From the NCBI GenBank assembly GCA_031772625.1, contig CM062815.1, forward strand, positions 915,894,979 through 915,958,978: DNA of 64,000 nucleotides. Reading direction: 5' to 3'. Below are positions 11,000-24,087 of the stretch, piece by piece; positions within the stretch are counted from its first letter, which is position 1, and each line of letters opens with the position of its first letter. The position numbers and the translations under genes are program-made. This stretch comes from Pinus tabuliformis (Eukaryota; Streptophyta; Pinopsida; Pinales; Pinaceae). The notes beneath the pieces were generated by a model. The model was given only the letters and a program-made list of their open reading frames with translations. It was not told the origin of the DNA and ran no database searches.

Positions 11000-12450
11000 T
11001 GCATGTCTTTGATTCACAGTGTGTCTAAACACCTTTATGAATTCGTAGAATGTCTCTCATGCATGTTTCATTCTTAATTCTCTGCGTACACTTTCAAACT
11101 TCGAATGCTTTGGCTTGCATTGTCTTATTTTTCTTATGCATTATTATGCTCGTATATCTTTCTTGCCATGCATTCCCTTTGCATACATAGGCCAACCAAT
11201 GCATCGGTGGTTGCATTTGAAGTATCACTTCATGTGAGTCTGGCCTATGCTTTGATTAGGTTAGGAGTAGGAATAGTTTTTTCTTTTCTTATTTGTTTTT
11301 ATTTTATTTTCTTTACTTTGATTTTCTTTTCGCTCTACTTCTTTTCTTTTTCTGTTTTCTTTTTAGTTATAGGATATCTTCTACATGAGACTGTGTTTAG
11401 CTTCTGAAGCGAGCATGGTAAAGTCCAAGAGGAATTTGTGCTACTATCAACGCTTGGTTTTCTGTATATTCCCTCTCTTTGTGTGAATCTTGGATTATTT
11501 TAGTTGATGATACTCTGATGGAAAATATGTTCCTTTTCGGAGAAAATTGCAGTGAAATCACGATGTTTGAATTTTAACTATTACCTCCTACTCTAATCAG
11601 TCTTTTATATTTTTGGTTAATACTTGTCAACTTAGTCGAGTAAATTAAGGAGGGGGAGGAAAAAATTAACAATTATGTCAGAGGTGTATATAAAAATCCT
11701 CCACTGAAGGAATAACCTTTTCTTCTCTGAATAATTCGGGATCCCTCTTCTCCCCCATGAAATAAATAGGTGCCTATGCATAGTTCTATGAACACAAAAA
11801 ATGAAAAAATGGAAAAAATAAAATAAAGGGTGAAAGAAGAGAAAGACTTCCTACGTAGAGAGGTGAAGTAGGCAACTCCACCAAGGTACTGTCTAGGCTC
11901 ACTAGCAGCAGAGCAATGTTTGTGTTCCTGAAGTGAGTCCATCATGGTGTTGTCCAGGCTTGTTGGCAGCGGAGCAACACCAGAGATGAAAACTAAGACT
12001 CAGACAATTTATTTTACTTGTGCATCTATATACTGCTCATTCCCAATTGAAACAACTCAGTTTGACCTGGCTTGGTTAATGTGTGACCGATGAAGATAAT
12101 GGTAGGGATTATATCTTTAACTCAAACTAACTAAAGAAGATGTGCTAATCAATGAACTGAACAATACTTCTGAAAGAGTTAGACCTGTTTTTCATGAGAC
12201 AAGATTCATTTAGAGAGCTGGAGTTCTACAAATGTGTCACCAGTGTTGTAACGGCTACAATGACCCTCCAAAATATTGCCTATGCCTCAATTTTGGAGCC
12301 TTCCTACCTAGTCATAGGAGCTTATCTTACACTGCTATCGAGTATTCATGTTTTGATTGAGACTTATCCTTTTCATATGTCCTTTTTTTAACTTGTTTTC
12401 ACACTTAATTGATATTTCTAAGTCACAAGCTAACCTCCTAACTTGGTCTT
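11000..12450. other. R1 non-coding internal stretch shared with R2
   Basis: No coding region is supported here. A block at about 11820-11970, containing GTGAAGTAGGC and AGCAGAGCAATG, aligns weakly with R2 at about 30830-30990. That shows both belong to one element family. A pyrimidine-rich TTTTCTTTT tract runs at about 11275-11370. Confidence 0.5.
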
Positions 12451-12479
12451 GTAACAATTCTGGCCCTTGCCTCCTAAAA

Positions 12480-13670
12480 TTGTGCAATCCATGAGGGCAA
12501 GTGCATACTTGATGATTGGAACTACACAATATTGACTGATAGCTCTCCCTTGAGCTTAGAAACTATGAATTCATGGATGGTAGCCCAACATTGAGCCCAT
12601 AAATTGTGTGATCCCTCCATTGAGCCTGGAAACTACGTGATGCACTAAGCCAGAAAGTTGCAAAGTTCCCCATAATTGCGTAATCTTTCATGACAGTGTG
12701 CATGACAAGTTTCCCAGAAAAAGAAAAAAGGCAGAAAAGCTAAAAGGAAAAGAGCATCCCAAAAAAATATGGATCTATTTTTAGTTTCCTGAAGGAGGCA
12801 CATTTTCTATTTTTAGAAACCTTTCCCAAGTATCGTTTTTTCCTTGATTTTAGGTGTGCGCACCATAAACTCTAATTCGCTCAAATCTATTTAATTAATG
12901 CCTTTAGAGCTTATTTTCACATTCTATCCTAGATATGTAGCATTCCTGGCAAGATCAAGGAACCTTCAGTGTGGTCGTTGTCGCTTTTTTGGGTGAGTTT
13001 CACTTTTATCGTCTTTTTCCTCTTTTTCTGTCATTTTATGTTGTTCCGCTTGTGTGAGTATTGTTTTGATTATTTCTCTTCATGGTTGCTGGAGTTTTAC
13101 CTTATTTTAGCTCATATTTTTTCAACTTGTTGTTTGCCTTTCACAAGTGTCGCATCAGTTTTTTTGTTTTTGCACCGATGGTCGTCGTTGCGGCGACTCT
13201 CCTCATATATTTGTTTTTATTCTTATTTTTTTAGTTTATGCACTTTATCTACATTGACTCATTCATACTTAGTCATATATGCACTGAATATCACATCATC
13301 ACTTAGATCTGCTCATTTTCCACACTTCCAATGGGAAGATCTTCACTTTCCTTGGCCATTTTTCACTTTTCCCTTCTAGGCACTGCACAATCCTAAGGAT
13401 CAAGCTGAGATCTTGGCCTTTGAGACTATGCAATGTGCAGTACAGGATGGCTCAACTGTGCATTGGCTAGTTGAAGGGCTTAGTTTGCTTCCTTGGCTAC
13501 TGAGACCACTCAATGCACAACCTCTTATAGTCAACTGCCCTGGTTGAACTGCGCATTGCATAGTCTCAAGCCTTAGTCCACACCCTTGGCTTCTGAAACA
13601 ACATAGTGAACAATTCCCATGACTAGTCTCCCTTGCTTGTTGATCAAAACTATGCAATCCATCTCACTAG
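12480..13670. repeat. Degenerate repeat field and hairpin in R1
   Basis: Decayed copies of a unit of about 65-70 bp with the core TTGAGCC...GGAAACTACGTGAT lie at about 12540-12680. A separate imperfect inverted repeat pairs about 13414-13445 (GAGACTATGCAATGTGCAGT) with about 13543-13573, leaving a loop of about 100 bp. Nothing coding is supported. Confidence 0.4.
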
Positions 13671-13899
13671 TTTCCCAGTTTACTAATTAATCAGTCTTTG
13701 AAGTTAGATTTGAAAAATGATAATGTTTGCTTTCCATGAGTATCTTTCCTATGTCAAAGGTACCACCGTTGTTGAGCACTCCTCTCCAACATTCACTATT
13801 ACCATGGCACCAAAGAGTGTTGCTTAAAAAGAGACCACTGAAAGCAGTACTGGGGAAGTAGTTGAACAAATGACAGTATATCTGGACATTCAATTATTT

Positions 13900-16350
13900 A
13901 TAGAAAAGGAGTCAACTCTATCATGGAAGAAAGTTAATGAAGCTCTTTCATCAAATAACTTCGAGGCAGATCTAGATGACCAACATGTTTATCTCATCTT
14001 CTAGAATATCAGGACTACCATACAGATATCTAGTTTTCCCACATATAGATATCATCTGCTGGATTGTTTCATACATTGATGAGAAAACCATGACATTGAG
14101 CAATGCCATCAGACAGAAGCTTTCTACCTTTTTGGTAGAATATTATCATCATATGTATCATCTTCCCAAGCCAGTAAAGCTCATGGACTCATACTTCTAT
14201 GCCACCAATAACTATGTGAGCACAAGAGATATTTTCAAAGATTGGGAGAAAGAGCCATCAAATTTTTGTCATATACCCACCCATTCATACAAGACAAAGT
14301 CTCTCAAGAATTCCTACCATGTCTTGGTTACCTTAGCTTGTAGAATCTACGATCAACAGAGCACATACATCTTTCCTGAAGGGTGGGAAATCTTATTGAA
14401 CCAGGTGGTGAACAAGGGGAAGTTGTTCAACTTGTTAGATTTGTTGGCTCATCAGTTGAGAGCCCATGTAGCACAAGCCCGAGATCCTCCCAAGGGAGAG
14501 AAAGCAAGGTTTTATATGTCTACATATTCACTGGATGTAATTTTTGCATAGAATCATATTCCTGTCATGAACTAGACATGGACACCAAATGAAACTACTG
14601 TGCATATTTATTTTAAAACTCTTTCAGATTGCAGTCATCGAGGAGTAATGGAACAACTAGCTGACCATTTCATCATCCCAATTTACAATCTGATCTTTGA
14701 AGAAGAACTTCCTTGCATTTCACATGGTGCAATGGAGGAAATAACAAAGATCGTAGATTGGTTTGCCTCACCGGGTGGCATCTTCCTTAGAGTGTTCAAC
14801 GGAGAGAATTCATAATGTTTTTTTCCCAGGTATGCAACCGACAAGCTTGTCAGAAAAAAGGTGTCATATCATCTCGCCACAAGGTTGTCAGTAGCTTCGC
14901 ATAGGAAGAAGAAAGCACCCTAGCCGACCCTTCCTATATAAATTGGATTATACGAGATAAAGAACTTGAAAGTCGCGGATACCAAGGGAAAGGAGATAGT
15001 GAAGTTTGGATTCGGTACTTGAGATTTTAATCTATATGATCCCCATTAAATTTGTGAACACTGTTGTACAAGAATTTACTTTCAGCGACTCAACGAGACA
15101 TTTCATTGGCCATAGGAGGATCCATGGAGGAATTTCTACAATTATTCCAAGCCCCATGAGTCGGTCGGTATAGCAAGGACTTCGCAGGCCACTTCACGAA
15201 GGGAAACAACTCTAGAAGCAACAGTAGTAGAAGGAAGCAACCCAATACAAGATAAGGGAAACAGAAAGGTTGCTGACAGTACAGAGGGAGAAAAAAGATA
15301 CAATATGAAAGTGGATCCAATTGTCATGCAAGCAACTTTGGCAGCAAAATAAAAAAGGAAGAAGAGGGTATAGAGAGAAGAGCAAAGGAAGAGACAAAAA
15401 TAGATCTTGTAGGAACTAGAACTGAGGGTGGAGAAAGAAGAACAATAACTGAGGGAAGAATGGGAACAAAGGAGGAGAGAACAAGAGGAGAAGTAGAATC
15501 GGGAAGAAGAAGAAAGGAAATGCACAATGGCAAGAGAAACAATGACAATTCAACTTGAATAGCAAGAACAAAACCAACCAACAACAGAGTGGGAGAGTGA
15601 ACAAATGGAGGATCGGGAACTTGCTTAACAGATTGAAGACTTGATTGAAGTTTCAGACATGGAGTTGGAACCAGAGCCACAGGATGAGGATGTTGATCTG
15701 ATGCCCAGTGCACCACACATCACCGTTTAATCTCCACTACCTCTAGCCACAGAGTTATGCCTGAGCGAGGAAGGGGACATAGTTCCTCTTGAAGATGATT
15801 TGGTAATGGATGTGTACAATTTTTCATATGACGAACTCCAGAAGAGGATTGTACAAGCATAGAGAAATCATTTTCGAATGATCATGAATCACTTGCATTC
15901 ATTAGAGAGAGGGTGATACTGGCAGACACCAACATGAATCCAAATTCCATTTCCAAAACCAACTTGGTCTTCATGGGTGCAGCAAGATCAAACCCTCAGT
16001 ATTTGATAGCCAAGAATAAGTAATTGGTATAGAACTTACACGTTGCTTGGTAAGAGATAGAACATCTCTACGCAACAACACAAAATGCAACTTTGACATA
16101 AGTCTAGTTGGAGGAAATGAGAGTAGAGATGCTTGGTGAAGTATCAACACTTGGAGAGACCATGCGGGACCTCTATGAAGAGCTCATGGCCATACATAAG
16201 GCACTTCTCCACTTGCATGGTTTCCAACAACAAAGAAAAGACTTTGTTAAAACTCTTAGGAATGTGAAATCTACCTCCACCTCCATGCAGGAATGGACAA
16301 TGCAATACAAAGGGGCACCACTTAACTTGGTAAAGAAAATGAAGTTGTAG
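13900..16350 (+). pseudogene. R1 additional coding region of unknown family
   Basis: The longest intact stretch is 13976-14551 (191 codons), and related coding-like sequence continues to 14815 and again at 16108-16350. The first part has helical segments and the motif GEKARFYMSTYSLDVIFA. A later segment (14645-14800) reads as compact helices with DWFASPGGIFLRVFNGENS. The tail is highly charged and probably coiled (EEMRVEMLGEVSTLGETM). The tail has a second, diverged copy at 1-1100. I recognise no enzyme or capsid family. Lying upstream of the 3' LTR in place of pol, it looks like an additional frame carried by a retroelement. It is broken, with several breaks. A distant likeness to the antisense frame of TAT1 is described under findings. 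Confidence 0.5.
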
Positions 16351-16854
16351 GAAGAGCTAAAGAAAGAAAAAGTTCATATGTTGATTTAGAACAACAAGAA
16401 ACTCACCTCATTCATTGGGAATATTTAGGCCTCATATGTATGGTTATACAACATTTTGGATTTCATGGTGAGAATGCACAAGATCCTTTCAGTTGGCTCA
16501 CTCACAGAATCTAAATGCAAACACCAGGTTAGGAAGGAGATTGAAGAGTACTTGAAGCAGCTAAGATAGATTTCCACCAAGGAGGATTTGGAGTTGAATG
16601 AGAAGAACATGAAAATCTACATTGGTGGTCCTATCCAGATTAGAACAATGTTTCTCCTACTTTAGAAAGAAGTTCAGACTTGTTCCAATTCATTTTAGCC
16701 AGATGCTATGGAAGCTAGAGTCCACTTCTAAATAGACACCATCACATAGTTTGGGGATGTCATCGCACAGTACTGAGCTTGGCATCAATATGTGACTGAG
16801 AAGCATCAAGTAGAAGTTAATGAGCTAGAGGTTTCCCAAATTCAAGAATCATAA

Positions 16855-17796
16855 TGTTTTGTCTTCTTAGGTTGTCAAGTTGTTTCTACCCTATTTTGTC
16901 TCATATGGGTATGAGTGGAAAATGTAATATTATTTGTAATTATTTTTAAAAGTGAAATTCCAAGTGTCCATATTGGAATGTGAAGAGTCATAATGTAATG
17001 TAATGAGTCATTTTGTAACGAATTTGACGAGTCATGAGGGGATTCCAAGAGTCACAAAGGGATATGTGAAGAGTCACCCCTCTTTGTTATAAATATATCC
17101 TCATAACTTATGTAACAGGCTTTTGGGATCCAATCTTTTGGCTAGTCTTAGGCTTAGGTAGAGATTGGGATTATTCTGAGAGCCTTGGATTATTCGTAGC
17201 ATAAAGGGAGTATACTTCTTTGGAGGAGTAAGTGTTGTTGACTTTATGTTCCACTATTGGGGAAAATGGTTGGCCAATGGTGTATGTATGATTGGAACTT
17301 TCACTTTTAATAAAACTCAGAGTCGACATGCTTTCATGCATATGTTGTGAATATAGTAAGACTATTCTTGTTGTATTTTCAATGTATGTTATTTAACTTA
17401 TTATGAACTATTTCATTTACATTTATATGAATATTGTTGGATGCATGTTGATGTATTAATTCGTCACCTTAACTTGTGGACTATTCTGCATGTTAGTTCG
17501 TGTAATGTCATTATGCTCATATGTTCCTTCCAAGACGCGTACTATTACAGGCTTCTAAGGGGAGCACTTCATTTTCCGTTAATGTGTTGGAACCTTCATG
17601 CATCGCACTTGAATTTCCGCACGGTCACACACTTATTCTCACCAAAGACAACAAGCACCACTCTATACTTATTTTCAACCAATGCACATCATTAAGACCC
17701 CACTATTGGGAATCCTACTCCAAACGGTTTGAGGTCTAGTTGAGACTTTATATCAAAAAGATCCCCTGAATGTTGGTGGGTCCAATACCTTCAACA
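16855..17796 (+). repeat. R1 3' LTR (uninterrupted copy)
   Basis: This 942-bp copy aligns with the split LTR at 1532-9285. It contains AATAAAACTCAGAG near 17308 and ends ...CTTCAACA, after which homology to the other copy stops. It gives the empty-site sequence that proves the insertions of the solo LTR and GY1 in its sister. The left limit is inferred. Confidence 0.65.
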
Positions 17797-18333
17797 AAAC
17801 ATCTATATGTTTAGTAAAGCATGTGTGTACATGTATACATCTAAAAGATTAGTGTTAAAATGATAAAATATTATCATATGTGATGCAAGCCATCTAACGT
17901 ACATTATACGTTTATATGCACGATTTGGAGCAATTACACCAAACAATAAGGAACATGTAGTGTCATAGAAGGAACATATTCATATGAATTATCGTTACAA
18001 GGAGTTGTAGTCATCAAATCCATCAATTCAATATCCTCAGGGGTAATGTGTGCAAGGCTAAGAGCATGAACAATTATTATAGTTTTAGTTTGTGTCCAAA
18101 GGGAGCACTATGGACAAATCCATAGTGCACATAGGTAGTGGAAGGGCAATAACTCTTCGCTTCATTAAAGATATGAGAAGATGGATCTCAATTTCCAATG
18201 AAGTAAATTAAACCTAAAATAAGAATTACTTTGATGACTAGCGGAGAGATAGACTTTGCATCCAAAGAATATTTGAATATGTATCGGTGATTTTTAGTAA
18301 ATGTAACTATTGAAACCTATTATTATTATCAAA
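17797..18333. other. No feature supported
   Basis: AT-rich sequence downstream of the R1 LTR with no long frame or recognisable motif. Its first bases, AAACA, would be one side of any R1 target duplication, but the other side lies outside the window. Confidence 0.4.
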
Positions 18334-19038
18334 TCATATGAGCCTCTTGACACTTTGATTGGGAGCAATACACCAAGCGGTGAATAGAATACCACTCATG
18401 AAATAGAACAAGTTATCACAGATACGCCACAGTGTGATTAATGACTCTTTCCTATGTTGTGAGCTATCATATGTTGCTATCGCATCAGAGTCTTGTATAT
18501 CGAAGGTTGGAGTATCAACATGTGGTTGCATCAAAATGTAAAGCACACGATATGCATGGTAGAAGGAGTGTAAAATCATACTAGTTGACGCATCCATACA
18601 TTGAAGGTGATAAAAAGGTTTACATTCCAATTGTGTGTGATATATTATTATTGCAATACAATCTATTGAATGTTCTTCATTAGCTAATCCGATGGCAATC
18701 ACATATTTCCAACACATGAGGGGCCCTCATGATATCAAGCTATGTGGACCATAGTGATCAGTTGAAGATATTTTCAATAATGCGTTAAATGCTTTTCGAA
18801 GGTTGTTTTTTGGAAATAATATGGCTACTGCCCTAAAATCATACAAAGATATGTTGCAAGTTATTTTGTCCATCCAGTTTATATTTAGTTGTAACTTTAA
18901 CTGCTCTGACACACAGACACCAAGTATTTCATGGTAGGGAGGAAGTTGCAGTATCTTCACTACCTTTGGCAAAGCAAAATGTTTTGGAAGGAATTTGGCC
19001 TGAGTCATTGTTGTATGTTCTTGAGCGGTGTAATCCAT
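18334..19038 (-). pseudogene. Unrecognised two-part reading frame
   Basis: Two minus-strand frames, 19038-18727 (103 codons) and 18717-18334 (127 codons), lie in the same phase and are separated only by a stop and three codons. Together they keep about 230 codons open with an ordinary amino-acid mix, which is more than expected by chance in AT-rich DNA. The first part holds LPKVVKILQLPPYHEILGV and the second holds CDNLFYFMSGILFTAWCIAP. I do not recognise the family. It could be a decayed fragment of a host gene (helical-repeat-like composition) or of a transposon. No neighbour suggests a role. Confidence 0.35.
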
Positions 19039-22000
19039 ATGAGGCTATTGAGTGCATTGTTAAAGGACAAAAACAGGGTGTTCATGTTTGCCTTCATTAT
19101 TTCATGAACGTTGCAAATATTCATTTAAGTGCAAAGCCTGGTTGATTCGAAAAATTATGTTATTCATCAGCCATAACAATCTGGACATGAATACCAAGAA
19201 GATAGGAAAATATATGAAAATGAAATGTTGGTCAGGCAGCTCCAAGAGGAATTCCAAGATGGAATTTTGAGAGATGGTTACCAGAATCAATATGGTTCAA
19301 TACAAAATCTATTATGTGTAGCCTGCAATTACACTAATTGAAAATCCATAGTCGTAGGGTTAGGCAAGTCGTGGATACTGGTTTTTGTGAGTCACACCTT
19401 TAGTTTTTATGATGCTGCAAGTTATGAGTGCGATGTGCGATTTGTAGAGTAACAAACTCCCTCAAGTCACATTTTCAAACTTCGGTCCAAGTTGCATTTT
19501 CTTGTGCTAGTCGCTGGAATTTGCTAACGCCATTTGCAAAATGAGAATAATAATCGCCCTATTGATTGTAAATTCGATCTATGGACTTAGTCGCATCTTC
19601 AAGATTACGACATGCTACCTCATTGAGATGGTCACACATGATAAACACATCATACAATTTCTCAATGCAACCTATACTCGAGCTACAAGATGCGACTTAC
19701 CTTGCGCAGGGATGTGTGACCTTTTTGTATCCGTCAATGTGTGATAAAAATATTGCACACATTTGATGTGTGACTTCCTATATGCATGAAATCGCAGTAT
19801 AAATTACTTCTCTCTCTCATTTTTTTCGATGCCTTGACCCTACCCAATTACATATTTGGCATCCAAATCATCCTATTACCTCTATGCACACTCAATTTTC
19901 TCACTGACGTACATATATTTATTCACTATATGGTTTATTTACAGGGTGATGGTGTTCTTTGTTCTCTCCCCAAGGAATTTAATTTGATTTTGGCTTGTCT
20001 CTTTTGTACTTTGTTGAAACATGGCCATCCAATGATTGTGTGAACCCCACCAGTTGCATTCATAAAGTCAAAAACATAATTCTTTGTTCCCCACCTTGTC
20101 ACCATTTCGAACTATTATCCCAAACTATCAAAATAGTGCAACCTCATATTGCAAATCACATTAAGAACACAATCGGTAGCTACAATTTATGATGGAGTCT
20201 AAAACTGCGACTTAATCTAAGGATGCCATCTACCAGTTGAAACTAATCTTGAAGGTGCAAATTCCATTGTGGGTAAAGGGTATGACTAAGGTTGAAGAAT
20301 GTAAGTGCAACCTTGTCGTTGTGCAACAAGAGCTACAATGGTTCAAGGATTCAACTAGGAGTCAATATGTTTTCACCTTTGTAATCAACCGTTGCATGCC
20401 CATCTTTCACTTGAAAACGTGACTTGGTTTTGAGTTGTGATTTGCGACTAATGCAAGGTCACAATTAGCATATTTAGTCTCCAATAACTATCTCCCAAAT
20501 GAAACTGCAATCTATCCTGCCGTTTAAAGTGCGACCTGCACCACTGGCCAAAATTGTGACTTGGTTGCAAATCACAATGGAAGATGTTATTATCCATGTC
20601 TTATGAACCTGCTAGTGTGAAGTGCGACATACACTCCATTTGAGAAATGTAGCCTATGCTTAATGGTGATAAACCAAGTCGCAAAATTACAGTTTATGTT
20701 TTCATTTATAATTATGACTTGGCCTAGTTTGCATTTCCAATTACGACCTAGCCTAATTCTCACTCCCAAATTTTACTTCCATCACTTACTTATGGAAATT
20801 GTGTTGTGGAAACGGATTATCAATCACCAGCGCATAAATTATATGCTAATATTGCATGAACCTCGTACGATAATTATATATGAAAATACTTTGACCACCC
20901 GAGTATTGGTTACAAAAGGGATTCTTATAATATAAAGATTCAATGCGTGAGGGGTCACTGTAATGCAGACATCCCAATGACCTATGTGAAGGGAAAATGA
21001 CTTATATGTTGTGTTATGCATAGTTCATTGGGAAAACATCAAAGTAGGCTTGAAAATACTGGAGCTTGTGTACATGTAGAGAAAGAAAATGCCATACAAT
21101 AATTATTAGGTTGCAAACATTAAATAATACTATATTGAAGAGGACATGATAGGATCATGTAACAAAGGATCATTGGAAATTATGCGATGGAAGGTTGAAA
21201 GATATGGCACTGTTCTAAAGAAACATGATGGCACAACAAAGGGTTCCATAATGAAAACTTTCAACCATCATATATTTTGAGAACATCACACGTGGAAAAA
21301 ATGATATATGCCCAACTACAAGGGAATGTTCAAGAATATAATGAGAGAATCATTTATGATACTCCAAGGATATGTTGAGGATAATTGGAAATAAAGATGG
21401 CTAAAGAAAAAGCAACAACATAAAGAAACCACATGATCGAAAACAAGAATATAGAATACGTGAGCAATCCAGTAGCACCAGACACATGGCTATTCATTAC
21501 ACTGAAAGTAGCCCAAGGTAAAATTCACACATACATACAAAAGACATTTTGAGTATGCACAAGATACCTACAAAGGACTATGGAAGACTAAGCGATCTTA
21601 AGGATGATATTTCACGGCTATAATTTTTTTTTATTATTAAAATTTGTGATATTTCCTCCTTATTTCATTAAAGTATATATGTCTTGATGTCTAATCAATG
21701 GTTGTGTCTACTTGCAGGTTTCATGTTCCAAAATAGTATCTTGTTGTACATCCTTGATGCTTGATCTTAGACAACGAGGGCATCAAGGGCGTGGTGAAGC
21801 CATCATCAAGTTTTTTAAAAGCACTAGTTCTTTTACAAAAGAACATGTCAAAGATCATTGAATCTCCTTTAACCAAATTGTAAATAAAAGGAAAAAAGAA
21901 TGGAGGATGGTATCGAGTTGAAGGCTACACAACTATGGTTTTGACTAACAGGAAAACTGGCTCCATGTAGTGGCCCAAGAAATTGTGTTAACCTTGATGT

Positions 22001-22130
22001 CAGGTGTAGTATCAAGAAAATAATAATTCAATACATCAAGTGAACATCGCAACTTTGTCTTGTGACTTGGAAATAGCATTGGAAACAAGTACTCTAGGGT
22101 TTATGAGAATCTTCTTTATTTTCCTCACAA
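19039..22130. other. Unassigned intergenic DNA
   Basis: No gene is supported. From about 19430 to 20690 the motif TGCGACTT or its relatives (GTGCGACCTG, GTGACTTGG, AAGTCGCA) recurs about ten times in an otherwise AT-rich background. From 20900 to 22100 I see no repeat or coding pattern. Confidence 0.4.
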
Positions 22131-22498
22131 ATTCTCTTCTATTAATATGTAAATATTTTTCATCATGCTGCTAACAGTTGAGAAAAGATTGGTTGAGCAT
22201 GTAATAGTCAATAGACATCAAAGTGGAGTAAGAAAGGTCAAGGGTCATGAGGGTAGATGAAAGGCCATGGGAGAAGGTGAAGTATCACCATCGTCAACTC
22301 TATAAACATACCCTCATGCCTCATTTAAAGTGGGCTTTAGCACTTGAGCTAGGACTAGCATTACATAGTTGATTTGTGCTTAAGGAGCTAGAGGCATTGA
22401 ACACTTGGCAACTAGTAGGGTGATTTGTGGTGAGGCTAAGATTTTTCTTTGAATGATTGTATGAATAGTCCATGTTCCACTATTGGGCCTTGATAGAC

Positions 22499-23483
22499 TG
22501 TAGAATTTCCTGCAAATTCTCTACAAATATACCTCTGAGACGATGAAGAAAATTTGATTGTAGATTAACTCGATAATGAAATATACCAAAGAAAAATACT
22601 ATAATCTACTTCTACTATCAAACCTGTGGAAGCTTAAAGATTGAGCTGAATCAGAGCTGAACACATATAACCATAAGAAGAAGAATCAATGCACATGAAA
22701 CATAGAAAATACTCACGAGAAAGCCTCAGCTAAAATCCCTACTATCTGTATTATCATACAAGGTGGAAATACATCAGAATTACACAAAGCCTTAGATCTC
22801 AATAAAATCCTCCTGGATGCTCACAGGAAAACAAGGCTTCTCACAAACCTTCTCCTCTGCCCTCCAAGGCTCCTATTTCCTTGTGCAGTTTCTCCTGGGT
22901 GATCTTGTTATTACCAAGTGTAACATTGATCACTCACATTGATCTCACACCCTGTAAAACTGCGCAATCCTCAAGGAACCTCTGCCTTGACTGCATGGAT
23001 GAGTATCCTTTATAGGAAAACACATGCAATTGATAGTAACCTATCCTTGATATTTAGCTCAACTGGGTCTTTCTCTGAATAGACATGCATGAGTTATTTA
23101 TGATAGAATCTTCAGTTATCTGGAGTACACTAGTTTGATGCATGCATGCATTAACTGACTAAACTCACAATTACTTCCTCATACTGTTTGGAACTAATTT
23201 AATTGGACATAACTCAGTTAACTGAGCTAACTAATTACAACTCAAATATAACTCAATCTTTACTCCTTAATTAAGGGATAATCTCCTTAATTTAAGGGAT
23301 AATTGTTGCATGACTTCACAAAGGCTTCTAGCTTGAATTTATCCAACTAATGAACTCAAGATGAATTAATTAATTTTTTTCAAGTAGTTGGTGAGACTAA
23401 ATTCGAATTTTAATTCAAGGACAAATTAAAATTGGAATATTCTGGATTCTATTTTTATCATTTCTTGTTGCTATTTTTCAACA
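22499..23483 (-). repeat. CO1 3' LTR
   Basis: This 985-bp repeat matches 25547-26530. It ends ...TTTTTCAACA, and the adjoining bases 23484-23496 read GAGAGGGAG-like purines on the minus strand, which is the expected polypurine tract. Confidence 0.85.
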
Positions 23484-23496
23484 CTCCCTCTCAACA

Positions 23497-24087
23497 AGAA
23501 AGGAATTCAACTCGATCCCAATCTTGAACCTTTGGAATGTTCTGCATGCAACACTTCTCTCTAGTGTTGTTGCTCTAGCAACTCCATAAACAAAAAAACG
23601 TCCAACCTAAATTAGAATGATGCCTCTATCATCAAAGTCTCTGGCTACTATTGCCTCTGTCGACTGAAAACTTTGTGCTTCTATTGGCTCTACCTTTCTG
23701 CACTGTTGTCAATCCTTCTCTGTGCTCTTCAATATCTGATTGCTCTAGCCTCTATCACTTTGATCTCTGACTACATCAATCCCACTGATTTCTTCTGCTA
23801 CTATGTACTTTGGGCTCCCGTAGCAAGGTACAATCCATGAGATAAAACCTCTCAATGGACCTTGCCCAGTTTCAACCTTTTTGGGACTATCACTTCACAT
23901 CGCCCCACCTCACAGCTAGAGGTATGGTTGCATGTGATACCTCTTCCCACCTGGATCAAAATTTCCCCCTACTGGAGGTCTCCAGATGAATGGATTCCTC
24001 CACTCAGTCTCCTCTCTGTTTCTATAGTTGTGGCTGCTCCACAACTTCCTGAAGCTGCTTCAACAATTGTGATTCCTCCAAAATTGT
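23497..24087. other. CO1 internal stretch without recognised coding
   Basis: About 590 bp lie between the protease region and the 3' LTR, where integrase, RT and RNase H would be in a full copia element. I see no conserved motif of those domains. Confidence 0.5.

Larger units (their letters stand above)
9286..16854 (+). mobile_element. R1 internal region, non-autonomous (no pol recognised)
   Basis: This 7.6-kb stretch lies between two LTRs of the same family (1532-9285 and 16855-17796). It begins with a primer-site-like sequence (TGCTAGAAGGAG, 9293-9304) also found in the related R2 element. It then carries a gag-like block (about 9450-9720), acidic reading frames (10089-10792), non-coding DNA with degenerate repeats (about 11000-13680), and an additional large coding region (about 13900-16350). 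I found no RT, integrase or protease motif, so the copy depended on another element for movement. It is old, with many breaks. Confidence 0.65.
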
